Positions 8,493 through 15,873 of a stretch of DNA of 64,000 bases are shown in pieces (the stretch's first letter is position 1; each line of letters starts with the position of its first letter). A program made the position numbers and the translations under genes. The notes beneath the pieces are model-generated. The model searched no databases and was not told where the DNA came from. It saw only the letters and a program-made list of their open reading frames with translations. Source of the stretch: Massilia aurea (GTDB lineage Bacteria > Pseudomonadota > Gammaproteobacteria > Burkholderiales > Burkholderiaceae_D); contig NZ_JACHBX010000004.1 in assembly GCF_014200505.1 (NCBI RefSeq), positions 310,001 to 374,000 on the forward strand. Reading direction: 5' to 3'.

Positions 8493-9446
8493 ATGGCTTT
8501 GTTTGATGCGACAAGAGCGTTTTTTATCAGGCATGCAAGACTAGTGGCTGTTGTTCAACTTACTAGTGCGTTAGCATTGGGCGGAGGCTCAGTATGGTAT
8601 GGCGCTTGGTATCAAGACGCACAGGGGGAACTACATGACGAACTTAAGAAATCTAACGCAAAAACTCCGAAACCCAATTTTTGGGCGGTATCTAAAGCAG
8701 GATTAAATTGGGCATCGCCTGTTCCGTACACAGCTTTTGGCCTTATTTTTGGGCTTATATCGGGTGCTGGCGTATTTATTACCGCCGCACGCGTAGAAAA
8801 ATTGGAAGCAGATGCTGCTTCCAATGAAGTTGCACGTCAAACTTTCGCCCGAGACCTGGAAAACGAGCAAGAAGATCATGCTGAAACTCAGAAGTACTAT
8901 TACGACGCTTTACATGAACATTTAAAGAGATATTGCTGTTCGGAAATTCCGAATTTCGATGACTCGTGTCGCGCCAGCATTTACCGTTATGATGGCGAAT
9001 CGGGCGTAATGCGTATGGTTTTTCGCCATTGTGCAACGTCTCGTTACAATAGTAAGGGTCGAGTAACCATTCCTGCGAACGAAGGAATAATTGGTGCTGT
9101 TTTGCAAAACGGGGACGACGCCTTTATAAATAAGTTGCCAATGAAGACAAGCGTTCCAAAATACAGCAAAGCGGCCAATAAAGTGTTGGGAAATTATGGT
9201 ACCTCGATCCATGAAAATACGTTGCAGAGATTGAGAATGCCATCACGCTGCTATTACGCTTTCGCCCTGAGGAATATAAGTGATGGTAGTAAGTTTGCTG
9301 TGATAGTTCTAGAAAGTACTAATGAAAGTCATTTCGATCCAGATCAAATAAAGCCGGTGTTGGGTAGTCACGCGCATCACGCAGCACAATATGTACGTCA
9401 TATCATACGTCTAGACACAGTTTTGAACCCTTATGGAGTTTCCTAA
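8493..9446 (+). CDS. Membrane-anchored GAF-domain protein (candidate sensor or toxin of a two-gene module)
   Basis: 317 residues. Two predicted membrane helices lie at about 17-39 (LVAVVQLTSALALGG...) and 75-98 (PVPYTAFGLIFGLISG...), with a short charged loop between them. A coiled-coil stretch follows at ~100-135 (VEKLEADAASNEV...). From ~140 the cytoplasmic part has the pattern of a GAF domain: ASIYRYD, VTIPANEGIIGAVLQNG, then YAFALRN and VIVLEST. GAF domains bind small molecules or nucleotides. No kinase, cyclase or nuclease domain is attached, so the output is probably the membrane part. Its TAA is immediately followed by the ATG of the Panacea gene. AT-rich codon use marks it as part of the island. 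Confidence 0.7.
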   Translation: MALFDATRAFFIRHARLVAVVQLTSALALGGGSVWYGAWYQDAQGELHDELKKSNAKTPKPNFWAVSKAGLNWASPVPYTAFGLIFGLISGAGVFITAARVEKLEADAASNEVARQTFARDLENEQEDHAETQKYYYDALHEHLKRYCCSEIPNFDDSCRASIYRYDGESGVMRMVFRHCATSRYNSKGRVTIPANEGIIGAVLQNGDDAFINKLPMKTSVPKYSKAANKVLGNYGTSIHENTLQRLRMPSRCYYAFALRNISDGSKFAVIVLESTNESHFDPDQIKPVLGSHAHHAAQYVRHIIRLDTVLNPYGVS

Positions 9447-9905
9447 ATGGGAATTGACGATATTTTATTGTATATCTGCTTAAGATATCCTCGCCCTCAA
9501 GAATTGTCGAAGGCTCGATTAACCAAGATGGTTTATTTGGCAGACTGGAACTCTTGTGTGAGAAATGGGCGGCAACTTACTTCAATAAACTGGTATTTTA
9601 ACAACTTTGGACCTTATGTCGAAGACGTCGTAGAAGCTGCGAAACGATCGCCTATGCTTGATGTAATGGAAACCGAGAATTTTTACGGCGATCCGAAACA
9701 GGTAATCAGAGTTCGCCCCGATGCGATTTTGCCTCGTCTCGATCGACCAACACAAGAGATACTAGAATACATCATAGATGAGACAAAGGGTCTTTACTGG
9801 TCAGATTTTATTCGATACGTATATGCGACAAAGCCAATAGCTGAGAGCACGAGGTATTCCAAACTTGACCTTGAAAAGTTTGCCCGACAAGCCGGAAACT
9901 ATTGA
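9447..9905 (+). CDS. Panacea-domain (DUF4065, SocA-like) protein
   Basis: 152 residues; the ATG directly abuts the preceding stop, with GGAG (9435-9438) inside the upstream gene as ribosome binding site. The motif series LSKARLTKMVYLADW, G-QLTS, WYFNNFGPYVEDVVEAA is the hallmark of the Panacea fold, which occurs in the SocA proteolytic adaptor/antitoxin and in hyperpromiscuous PanA antitoxins paired with unrelated toxins. Panacea antitoxins are usually encoded next to their toxin, which here would be the membrane GAF protein; that pairing is inference from adjacency. A helical C-terminal region follows (TQEILEYIIDETKG). It is the last island gene; the broken host gene resumes about 65 bases downstream. 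Confidence 0.75.
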   Translation: MGIDDILLYICLRYPRPQELSKARLTKMVYLADWNSCVRNGRQLTSINWYFNNFGPYVEDVVEAAKRSPMLDVMETENFYGDPKQVIRVRPDAILPRLDRPTQEILEYIIDETKGLYWSDFIRYVYATKPIAESTRYSKLDLEKFARQAGNY

Positions 9906-9971
9906 CGGCTATTATTGCTCTTTAGTTGCAAGGCCAAGCGCTTTTATGTTGCCGTTGTTGCGTAGCGTTGT

Positions 9972-10118
9972 CTGCTGCTTGAAACCGTCGGCTTCAATGG
10001 CAAGACGGCGGGGAAATTTGCACCGCGATTTGCTGCGGCAGGTTATCGGACGGTGCTGCTACCATCGACCTCGCCGGCGGATGCGGCGATGCCCTTTGCG
10101 CAAAAGCTGGTGGACTGA
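9972..10118 (+). pseudogene. 3' fragment of the native DNA-deoxyinosine/uracil glycosylase gene
   Basis: Reading from about 9972 to the TGA at 10116-10118 gives LLLETVGFNGKTAGKFAPRF, then AAAGYRTVLLPSTSPAD and a short tail ending AQKLVD. This aligns with FNGKTSGKSEQRF...LVLPSSSPAY of the intact island enzyme, so it is the C-terminal third (second active-site motif) of the host gene whose start lies at 3633. There is no start codon or promoter, and GC-rich codons return exactly here. Upstream the frame is closed by a stop at 9963, within island-type sequence, which places the right junction near 9966-9975. Confidence 0.87.
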
Positions 10119-10163
10119 CGACGCTGACCCGTTCCAGGCCGCAGAGAACGCGACTCGCGCAGC

Positions 10164-10448
10164 CTATTTGCGCCAGGGTGTCTTGGCAGGTCTGACCACC
10201 GACCGATCTGTTAGGCGGCTATGCAGATATGCGCGCACGTCGTCGGGCGCGTAGCCCTGGCCCTGCGCCAACATCTCTGCTCTGGCGTCACGAGCTTGCG
10301 CAACGAAGGCGGCACGCTTCTCAACCGCATGGACGGCTTGCCGGATCGCCTCGACCATGAATGCATGCGAGCTGATGCCAAGCACGTGGGCAGCATCGAT
10401 TGCGCGCTGCTCGAGTTCATCGGTAAGTTTCAGTGGGATCGTTGACAT
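10164..10448 (-). CDS. Ribbon-helix-helix (CopG/ParD-like) protein, apparently orphan antitoxin
   Basis: 94 residues from ATG 10448, preceded by GAGG. The N-terminus has the RHH pattern: a strand IPLKLTDEL, helix QRAIDAAHVLG, turn ISSH and helix AFMVEAIRQAVHAVEKR. The basic C-terminal tail is of the kind that wraps a RelE/ParE toxin. Toxin genes normally follow such antitoxins, but the next DNA on this strand is the convergent glycosylase remnant and no toxin frame is present. It could also be a stand-alone transcriptional repressor. It lies outside the island in host-like codon usage. Confidence 0.72.
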   Translation of the reverse strand: MSTIPLKLTDELEQRAIDAAHVLGISSHAFMVEAIRQAVHAVEKRAAFVAQARDARAEMLAQGQGYAPDDVRAYLHSRLTDRSVVRPAKTPWRK

Positions 10449-10475
10449 GGGATTGTGCCTCGTTTGCGAGCCTGC

Positions 10476-11672
10476 CTACCGGATATGCGTCCCGGTCCCC
10501 GCCGCCATCTTCCGCAGATACGCCAGCTTCGCCACGTACACCTCGCGCATGTCCTGCCGCGTGCTGTGGTCGACCGCCAGCGCGATCTGTTCCCGCGCAT
10601 CACGCACGTGCTCCAGCTGCAGGTGGGCGACGCCCAGCCAGAACCGGAACTCGTCGTTGTACGGCGCGCGCTGCACTTCGCGCGCGAAGTGGGCCACTGC
10701 GTCGTCATAGCGGCCGGCCTTGAGCGCGGCCGTGCCCAGATCAAAATAGTGATATGGCGGCGTCGGATCAACCGCCGCGATGCGCGCGGCCAGCGCCGCC
10801 GCTTCCAGTGGCCGGCCCAGCGCCACCAGCACCGGCTGCAGGTTGTGCAGCACTGCCAGGTTCTCGGGCTCGCGCACCAGCGCGGCCTGGAACGCGCGCT
10901 CGGCCAGCGCCGGTTCGCCATGCCGCTGGTAGATCACACCCAGCGTGTTGAGCGTGCTCGCCACGCCGGGCCGTGCCAGGACCGCCGCGCGCGCCCACCA
11001 GTAGGCGTCGTCGCGGCGGCCCTGCACCAGTGCTTCGGCGGCGCGGTTGTTCAGGAACAGGGCGACGATGTCGTCTTCTTCGAGCTCGCGCGTGCGCAGG
11101 CGCGCGGCCTCGTCGCGCGGGATGAAATCGACGACCAGCACGCGCTGCGGGTGGTAGCCGCGCGGCGCGTCGGCCGGGCGTTCGCCCAGGCTGACGTTGA
11201 TGTGGGAGCTGGACAGGTACAGGCCCGCAGTGCGGCTCCAGGTGTTGTCGACGTCCACGCTCTGGAACCGGACCGGCATGCCCAGCTCTTTGGCAAAGGC
11301 CGCCGTCATGATCACCAGCGACAGGCAGTTGCCGGTGCGCGCGGCGTAGGTCTGGCTGGCGGTGCGGGTGGTGGTCGATTCGTACTCGAGCTTGAGGTCG
11401 GACTTGCTGTAGAGCGCATCGACCAGGCCGTGCTGCAGGCCTTTGGTGCGCAGGCGCGACGTGAATGCGCTGCTGTTCAGATAAGTGCGCATCGCGGTGC
11501 TGAGCGCGAACAGGTCATGCGCGCCGATGGGCTCTGAGGGTGGCGCGAAGCGCGCATCGGCAAACAGGGCCGCTGGCGGGGCAGGGGGAGGAGCGAGACT
11601 GGCGCAGCCGGCCAGCAGCATGGACAAAAACAGCCAACCGAGCGACAGCCAATTGAACAATACCCAGCGCAT
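10476..11672 (-). CDS. TPR lipoprotein with transglutaminase-like domain
   Basis: 398 residues. Start at ATG 11672, preceded by GGAGG; the reading frame is open further upstream, but only this start gives a lipoprotein signal (WLFLSMLLAGC). After a Pro/Ala linker, residues ~60-190 have a transglutaminase-like arrangement (ARTGNCLSLVIMTAAFA with a Cys, and later SSSHINVSL with a His). TPR units follow from about 225 onward (ASTLNTLGVIYQRHGEPALAERAF; FDLGTAALKAGRYDDAVAHF; FRFWLGVAHLQLEHVRDA). It is probably an outer-membrane-anchored periplasmic scaffold. It is close to the HDOD gene upstream (65 bases) and may share its transcript. Catalytic activity of the Cys domain is unproven. Confidence 0.8.
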   Translation of the reverse strand: MRWVLFNWLSLGWLFLSMLLAGCASLAPPPAPPAALFADARFAPPSEPIGAHDLFALSTAMRTYLNSSAFTSRLRTKGLQHGLVDALYSKSDLKLEYESTTTRTASQTYAARTGNCLSLVIMTAAFAKELGMPVRFQSVDVDNTWSRTAGLYLSSSHINVSLGERPADAPRGYHPQRVLVVDFIPRDEAARLRTRELEEDDIVALFLNNRAAEALVQGRRDDAYWWARAAVLARPGVASTLNTLGVIYQRHGEPALAERAFQAALVREPENLAVLHNLQPVLVALGRPLEAAALAARIAAVDPTPPYHYFDLGTAALKAGRYDDAVAHFAREVQRAPYNDEFRFWLGVAHLQLEHVRDAREQIALAVDHSTRQDMREVYVAKLAYLRKMAAGTGTHIR

Positions 11673-11737
11673 GGCGCCTCCTGCAAACGAGCGTACTGAC
11701 AAGGCAGTATCCGCTCCCTTGCGGGCGAAGTCAAAAC

Positions 11738-12595
11738 TCAGTCTTCGTGAAACGCTTCCAGCAGTTCGTCCATGATCTCGGCGGTTTCTTCGTCCGACAG
11801 GCCCAGATAGGCGCAGGCGGCGACGCCGCCCTTGTTCCATTCGTTCGACTCGGCGTGGCCCTGGTAGCGGCAGATCGCGTTCTCGGCCAGCAGCGACAGG
11901 GCGACCAGCGAGCGCACCGGCCCCGCGGTGGCGGCGTCGTCGATCACGGCGAAATCGTGATGATGCAGGATGGCCCAGGCGACGTGGTCGGACAGGCCCC
12001 AGTTACGGGCCAGCAGGCAGCCCATCGCGGCGTGGCTGGTCGCGTGGCGTTCGTTTTCGAGGTCGGTGAACGGGCGATGGGCTTCCATCGACGCCGCGCC
12101 GTAGGTCACGTCGTAATCCTTGAAGCGGTCCATCAGGAGCGGCACGCCGGTGTCGCAGAACAGGCCGAACGTGTGCGCCACGTCGGCCTCGCCCATGCGC
12201 AGACGGCGCGTCAGGAACACCATCGCGTGCGCGCGGCGGGTCGAGATGTCCCAGAAGCTGGCCAGTGCGGCGCTGTTCACGGGAATCGCCTGGCGCGCCA
12301 GCAGCCCGGTCATCAGGGCCGCGACCTGGTTAATCCCCAGGAACAGGATGGCCTGCTCGATCGACTTGGCCTTGCGGCGCCCGCCGTAGACGGCCGAATT
12401 GGCCAGCTTGAGCAGGGCGCCGGACATGCCGACGTCGCTCGCCACGATCCGGCCGATGGCGTCGGGCGATGGATCGTCGGCCCCCAGCTCGCGCTGCAGA
12501 TCGGCGAGCAGGCTCGGCCGCGGTGGAATGCGGATCGACTTGATCAGGGCATCGACCTGGTCGGTTTGGGGGGCGGATTCGACGACGGTATTCAT
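11738..12595 (-). CDS. HDOD-domain signalling protein
   Basis: 285 residues from ATG 12595; a GTG at 12610 would add five residues and neither start has a clear ribosome binding site. The HDOD core spans ~20-225: PPRPSLLADLQREL, IVASDVGMSGALLKLANSAVYG, SIEQAILFLGINQVAALMTG, FWDISTRRA, and HATSHAAMGCLLARNWGLSDHVAWAILHHH. HDOD proteins resemble HD hydrolases but lack the full metal site and act in motility, biofilm or cyclic-di-GMP networks. No second output domain is attached. It sits between the TPR lipoprotein gene and the divergent AAG gene. Confidence 0.9.
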   Translation of the reverse strand: MNTVVESAPQTDQVDALIKSIRIPPRPSLLADLQRELGADDPSPDAIGRIVASDVGMSGALLKLANSAVYGGRRKAKSIEQAILFLGINQVAALMTGLLARQAIPVNSAALASFWDISTRRAHAMVFLTRRLRMGEADVAHTFGLFCDTGVPLLMDRFKDYDVTYGAASMEAHRPFTDLENERHATSHAAMGCLLARNWGLSDHVAWAILHHHDFAVIDDAATAGPVRSLVALSLLAENAICRYQGHAESNEWNKGGVAACAYLGLSDEETAEIMDELLEAFHED

Positions 12596-12756
12596 GAAAT
12601 GGCGGGGCACGAGAGGGCATCTCGGACGTTGCGGGGGAACGTGTCACTATACTCCACACGCCAAAATATTGCAGCAAGGCAATGTGCAAATCAACTGGTT
12701 AATGTAGCAATTCCACCATAGCGCCAGGGCACTGGCGTGCGCGCTAGAATCCCGAC

Positions 12757-13341
12757 ATGGCTATTTCGACAATTGCAGGAATTGATTTTTCCGCCGATGC
12801 CGCCACCGTGGCGCGCCAGCTGATCGGGGTGACGGTGCTGCTCGACGGGGTGGGTGGGCGCATCGTGGAGACCGAGGCCTATGACCGCGAAGATGCGGCC
12901 TCGCACGCGTTTGCCGGCGAGACCGAGCGCAATGCGTCAATGTTCGGTCCACCAGCGCATGCCTACGTCTACCGCTCGTACGGCATCCACTGGTGCCTGA
13001 ACTTCGTGTGCCGCGAGGCGGGGCATGGCGCTGGGGTGTTGATCCGCGCGCTGGAGCCGGTGGCGGGGCTGGACGTCATGCGCGCCCGGCGCGATGCGCT
13101 GGAAGAGCGCGCGCTGTGTTCGGGGCCGGGCAAGTTGTGCCAGGCGCTGGGCGTGACGCGTGCGCATGACGGAATGGCGCTGGAGGGGGCGTCGTTTACC
13201 TTACTGCCGGCAGAGGCGGGACTGGTCGTCGTGGAAGGCATCCGCATCGGCATCTCGAAGGCGGTCGACGTGCCGTGGCGCTTCGGCCTGGCCGGCTCGC
13301 GCTTTCTGAGCCGGCCAATCCGTAGCCAGGCGCGCAACTAA
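12757..13341 (+). CDS. DNA-3-methyladenine glycosylase (AAG/MPG family)
   Basis: 194 residues, typical for the bacterial AAG family. Motifs include [28 protein letters not shown] (with the catalytic Glu and the following Tyr), [37 protein letters not shown] and [13 protein letters not shown]. The enzyme removes alkylated purines such as 3-methyladenine and hypoxanthine in base-excision repair. It overlaps the 3' end of the convergent chemoreceptor gene by four bases. It is divergent from the HDOD gene, with about 160 bases between them. Confidence 0.95.
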   Translation: MAISTIAGIDFSADAATVARQLIGVTVLLDGVGGRIVETEAYDREDAASHAFAGETERNASMFGPPAHAYVYRSYGIHWCLNFVCREAGHGAGVLIRALEPVAGLDVMRARRDALEERALCSGPGKLCQALGVTRAHDGMALEGASFTLLPAEAGLVVVEGIRIGISKAVDVPWRFGLAGSRFLSRPIRSQARN

Positions 13342-15053
13342 GCCGACCCGCGGCGGCGCGTTGTCGCCGGCGGCAGGGCCGGCACCGGCTTCGCGCGCAT
13401 CGTGCTGGCGCGGCTGCGGCGATCGGCCACGCCCTGGAAGCCCACCGCCGGCGCGTCGTCGTGCGCTTTTTCCATTCCTTCCACCTCTTCGACGTCGTCG
13501 TCACCCGGTGCGATGCGGAAGATCGCCACGGCCTTCGCCAGATTGACGGTCTGCTCGTTCAAGCTTTCGGCCGCTGCTGCGGCCTGCTCGACCAGCGCTG
13601 CATTCTGCTGCGTCATGCTGTCCATCTGTCCGACCGCGCGATTGACGTCGGCGATGCCGTCGGCCTGCTCGGTGCTGGCGATGCTGATGCGCCCGATGAT
13701 GTCGTTCACCTGGCGCACCGACGAGACGATATCGCCCATGCTGGCGCCGGCTTCGCTGACCGACGCGTTGCCCCGTTCGATGATGCTGACCGAGTCCGCG
13801 ATCAGGCCCTTGATCTCCTTGGCTGCTGCCGCCGAGCGCTGTGCCAGCGTGCGCACTTCGGACGCCACCACGGCAAAGCCGCGTCCCTGTTCACCGGCGC
13901 GCGCCGCTTCAACCGCTGCATTCAGGGCCAGGATATTGGTCTGGAACGAGATGCCGTCGATGACGCCGATGATCTCGACGATCTTGCGCGAACTGGCCTG
14001 GATCGATTCCATCGTCGTCACCGCCCCTTGCACCGCCTGGCCGCCGCGCGCGGCCAGCTGCGCCGCTTCGGCCGCCAGCTCGGATGCCTGGCGCGCATTG
14101 GTGGCGTTGTCCTTCACCGCCGTGGTCAAGGTCTCCATCGTGCTGGCCGTCTGCTCGAGCGAGCTGGCCTGCATCTCGGTGCGGCTCGACAGGTCCATAT
14201 TGCCAGTGGCGATTTCGCGCGACGCCGTATCGATCGAGCGCACCGCCGTCATCACGCTGCGCAGCGCCGCATTCAGGCGCGCGATCGTGTGATCCAGCGC
14301 GCGGCCCGTGTCGGCGATTTCGTCGCGGCCCTGCGCGTCTACCGGTGGCGCGTCGAGCCGGCCCTCGGCCAGTTCGCCGACCGTGTGCGCGATCGAGTGG
14401 ATCCCTGCCAGCATCGCGCGCCGCACCAGCATCGTCACCGCCAGCGACAGTGTGATCGACAGCAGCACCAGGCCAGCCATGGTCCAGCCCAGCGTGCGAA
14501 ATTCAGCCCTGGCGGCGGCGTAGGCTTCCTGGTTCATGGTCTTTTCGATCTGTGCCAGTTGCGTCAGCGCGGCGTCAAGCGCGCCGAACTGCTGCTCGGC
14601 CTTCTGCATCGCATTGGTGGCGATCGACTGGTCCACGGCCGCCATCTCGATGGTCTCGCCGATCGCCTTGCGATAGCGCGTCAGCGCCGCCTGCGAGGCC
14701 GCGACCGGCGCGCGTTCTTCGCGTTCGGCGGCGTGCGCGAACTTGCCCAGTTTGTCGCCGATGGCGGCGTGCCGGCGGCCGATATCGGCCGTCAGTGCGC
14801 GCAAGCGGTTCTCGGCGAAGCTGCCATTGGTCCAGGCCAGCAACTGGTAGGCGTTGGCGTGGACGAAGCGCGCCTCGCCGGCGACATCGGCCACCGCCTG
14901 CAGGCGCGCCGCGCGCACCTGCACCATGTGTTCCAGCGAGGCGTTCTGGCGCACCATGCCATAGTAGGCGGCGCCTGACAGCATGGTCAGCAGCACGAGC
15001 ACGAGGCCCGGGGCCAGCAGCAGTTTCTGGCCGATCCGCAGTTTGTTCAGCAT
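13338..15053 (-). CDS. Methyl-accepting chemotaxis protein
   Basis: 571 residues. TM1 at ~10-32 ([23 protein letters not shown]), a helical periplasmic ligand domain, TM2 near 190-210 ([19 protein letters not shown]), then HAMP (~212-265). The signalling hairpin contains the highly conserved [20 protein letters not shown] and [25 protein letters not shown]. The protein relays ligand or redox information to CheA/CheW. There is no C-terminal CheR-binding pentapeptide; the end is basic and Pro-rich. A Cache protein gene lies just upstream on the same strand, but a terminator-like hairpin (15066-15101) separates them. Confidence 0.95.
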   Translation of the reverse strand: MLNKLRIGQKLLLAPGLVLVLLTMLSGAAYYGMVRQNASLEHMVQVRAARLQAVADVAGEARFVHANAYQLLAWTNGSFAENRLRALTADIGRRHAAIGDKLGKFAHAAEREERAPVAASQAALTRYRKAIGETIEMAAVDQSIATNAMQKAEQQFGALDAALTQLAQIEKTMNQEAYAAARAEFRTLGWTMAGLVLLSITLSLAVTMLVRRAMLAGIHSIAHTVGELAEGRLDAPPVDAQGRDEIADTGRALDHTIARLNAALRSVMTAVRSIDTASREIATGNMDLSSRTEMQASSLEQTASTMETLTTAVKDNATNARQASELAAEAAQLAARGGQAVQGAVTTMESIQASSRKIVEIIGVIDGISFQTNILALNAAVEAARAGEQGRGFAVVASEVRTLAQRSAAAAKEIKGLIADSVSIIERGNASVSEAGASMGDIVSSVRQVNDIIGRISIASTEQADGIADVNRAVGQMDSMTQQNAALVEQAAAAAESLNEQTVNLAKAVAIFRIAPGDDDVEEVEGMEKAHDDAPAVGFQGVADRRSRASTMRAKPVPALPPATTRRRGSA

Positions 15054-15065
15054 GGGTCACTCCAC

Positions 15066-15101
15066 AAAAAAAGCTGCCATCGCGGGCAGGGCGACGGCAG
15101 C
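15066..15101 (-). terminator. Rho-independent terminator/attenuator between the Cache gene and the chemoreceptor gene
   Basis: On the minus strand GCTGCC ... GGCAGC is followed by seven T residues. It is downstream of the Cache-protein stop (15134) and ends only ~13 bases before the chemoreceptor ATG. It should terminate most transcripts of the Cache gene or act as an attenuator for the receptor gene. Confidence 0.7.
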
Positions 15102-15133
15102 GACAGCAGGGGATGCGCGAGGCCGGCGCAGGC

Positions 15134-15586
15134 TTATTTCTTGTAGATGCCCGCTTCGAGCACCACGCCGTCGACCAGCAGGATGTAGGTCGTCTTGGGT
15201 TCGATCTTGCCGGTGGTGGGATTCTTGTACTGGTAATCGACCCAGCCCTTGCCCTTGGCGGCGGCCAGCTCGATGATCTCGCGCCGGTACTTCTTGCCGT
15301 TCGCATCGGGTACGTCGGTCAGGTCCTTGCCGACGATCGACGGGTTGTAGGGGTGGGCCAGCACGATGCCGGTCTTGACGTCGCGCAGGTCGATGTACAG
15401 CGGGCCCTGGACGAATTCCGGGTCCTTGGCATTGATGCGCTTCATCATTTCATCCTTGCCCTTGGCCTTGATCAGGGCGGCGCCGCGTTCGGCCATGGCG
15501 ATGGCGTCCTTTTCGGTCGGCTCATTGGCCAGGGCGGCAGTCGAGGCCAGCCCCAGGCACAGGGCGGCGGTAGCGATCAGTTTCAT
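15134..15586 (-). CDS. Exported single-Cache-domain protein
   Basis: 150 residues from ATG 15586, preceded by AAGGAAG. An upstream start at 15637 would bury the signal peptide, which reads MKLIATAALCLGLASTAALA. The mature part has the sCache_2 pattern: a long helix (DAIAMAERGAALIKAKGKDEMMKRI), then YIDLRDVKTGIVLAHPYNPSIVGKDL and GWVDYQYKNPTTGKIEPKTTYI. Such domains bind small organic ligands in the periplasm. Being free of any membrane or output domain and next to a chemoreceptor gene, it could be a soluble co-sensor; that role is inferred. Confidence 0.88.
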   Translation of the reverse strand: MKLIATAALCLGLASTAALANEPTEKDAIAMAERGAALIKAKGKDEMMKRINAKDPEFVQGPLYIDLRDVKTGIVLAHPYNPSIVGKDLTDVPDANGKKYRREIIELAAAKGKGWVDYQYKNPTTGKIEPKTTYILLVDGVVLEAGIYKK

Positions 15587-15873
15587 GGTGGTGCTTCCTT
15601 TCGCGGTAAATGCCTCGGAAATATTGCTTAAGTGCATTCACTACTCTAGCGGCGCGTGCCCGAGCCGGATTGCGCACGCACAAGCGCGTGGAAATCGCAC
15701 GGGCGCCGTTGCGCCGATGCCGCACTTTTTCCTACAACAGCCCGTGATTGTCCTATTCATGCAGTCAGACACCATCTCATTGATTGATGGCAATTGCTGT
15801 CCATTTGGCCTCCCTAAGATGGGTTCTTTCCGGCAATCCGCCGCCTTCCCATCGTCTTCTTCTGGAGATCTTC

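Larger units (their letters stand above)
3770..9968. mobile_element. ~6.2-kb genomic island inserted in the glycosylase gene
   Basis: The boundaries are set by the two fragments of the broken high-GC glycosylase gene. The insert is visibly richer in A+T, with frequent AT-ending codons. It holds five genes with no housekeeping role: a second glycosylase (+), an unknown protein (+), a nuclease/P-loop protein (-), a membrane GAF protein (+) and a Panacea protein (+). No integrase, transposase or tRNA target was found, and I could not identify a clean target-site duplication. The insertion was accompanied by loss of about 210 bases of the target. The content suggests an antiphage or toxin-antitoxin island; that function is inferred from domain types only. 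Confidence 0.75.

Noticed and set aside
9865..10254. 129-codon frame across the right island junction
   Set aside because: It spans island and host DNA in a frame different from the glycosylase remnant; no family features.
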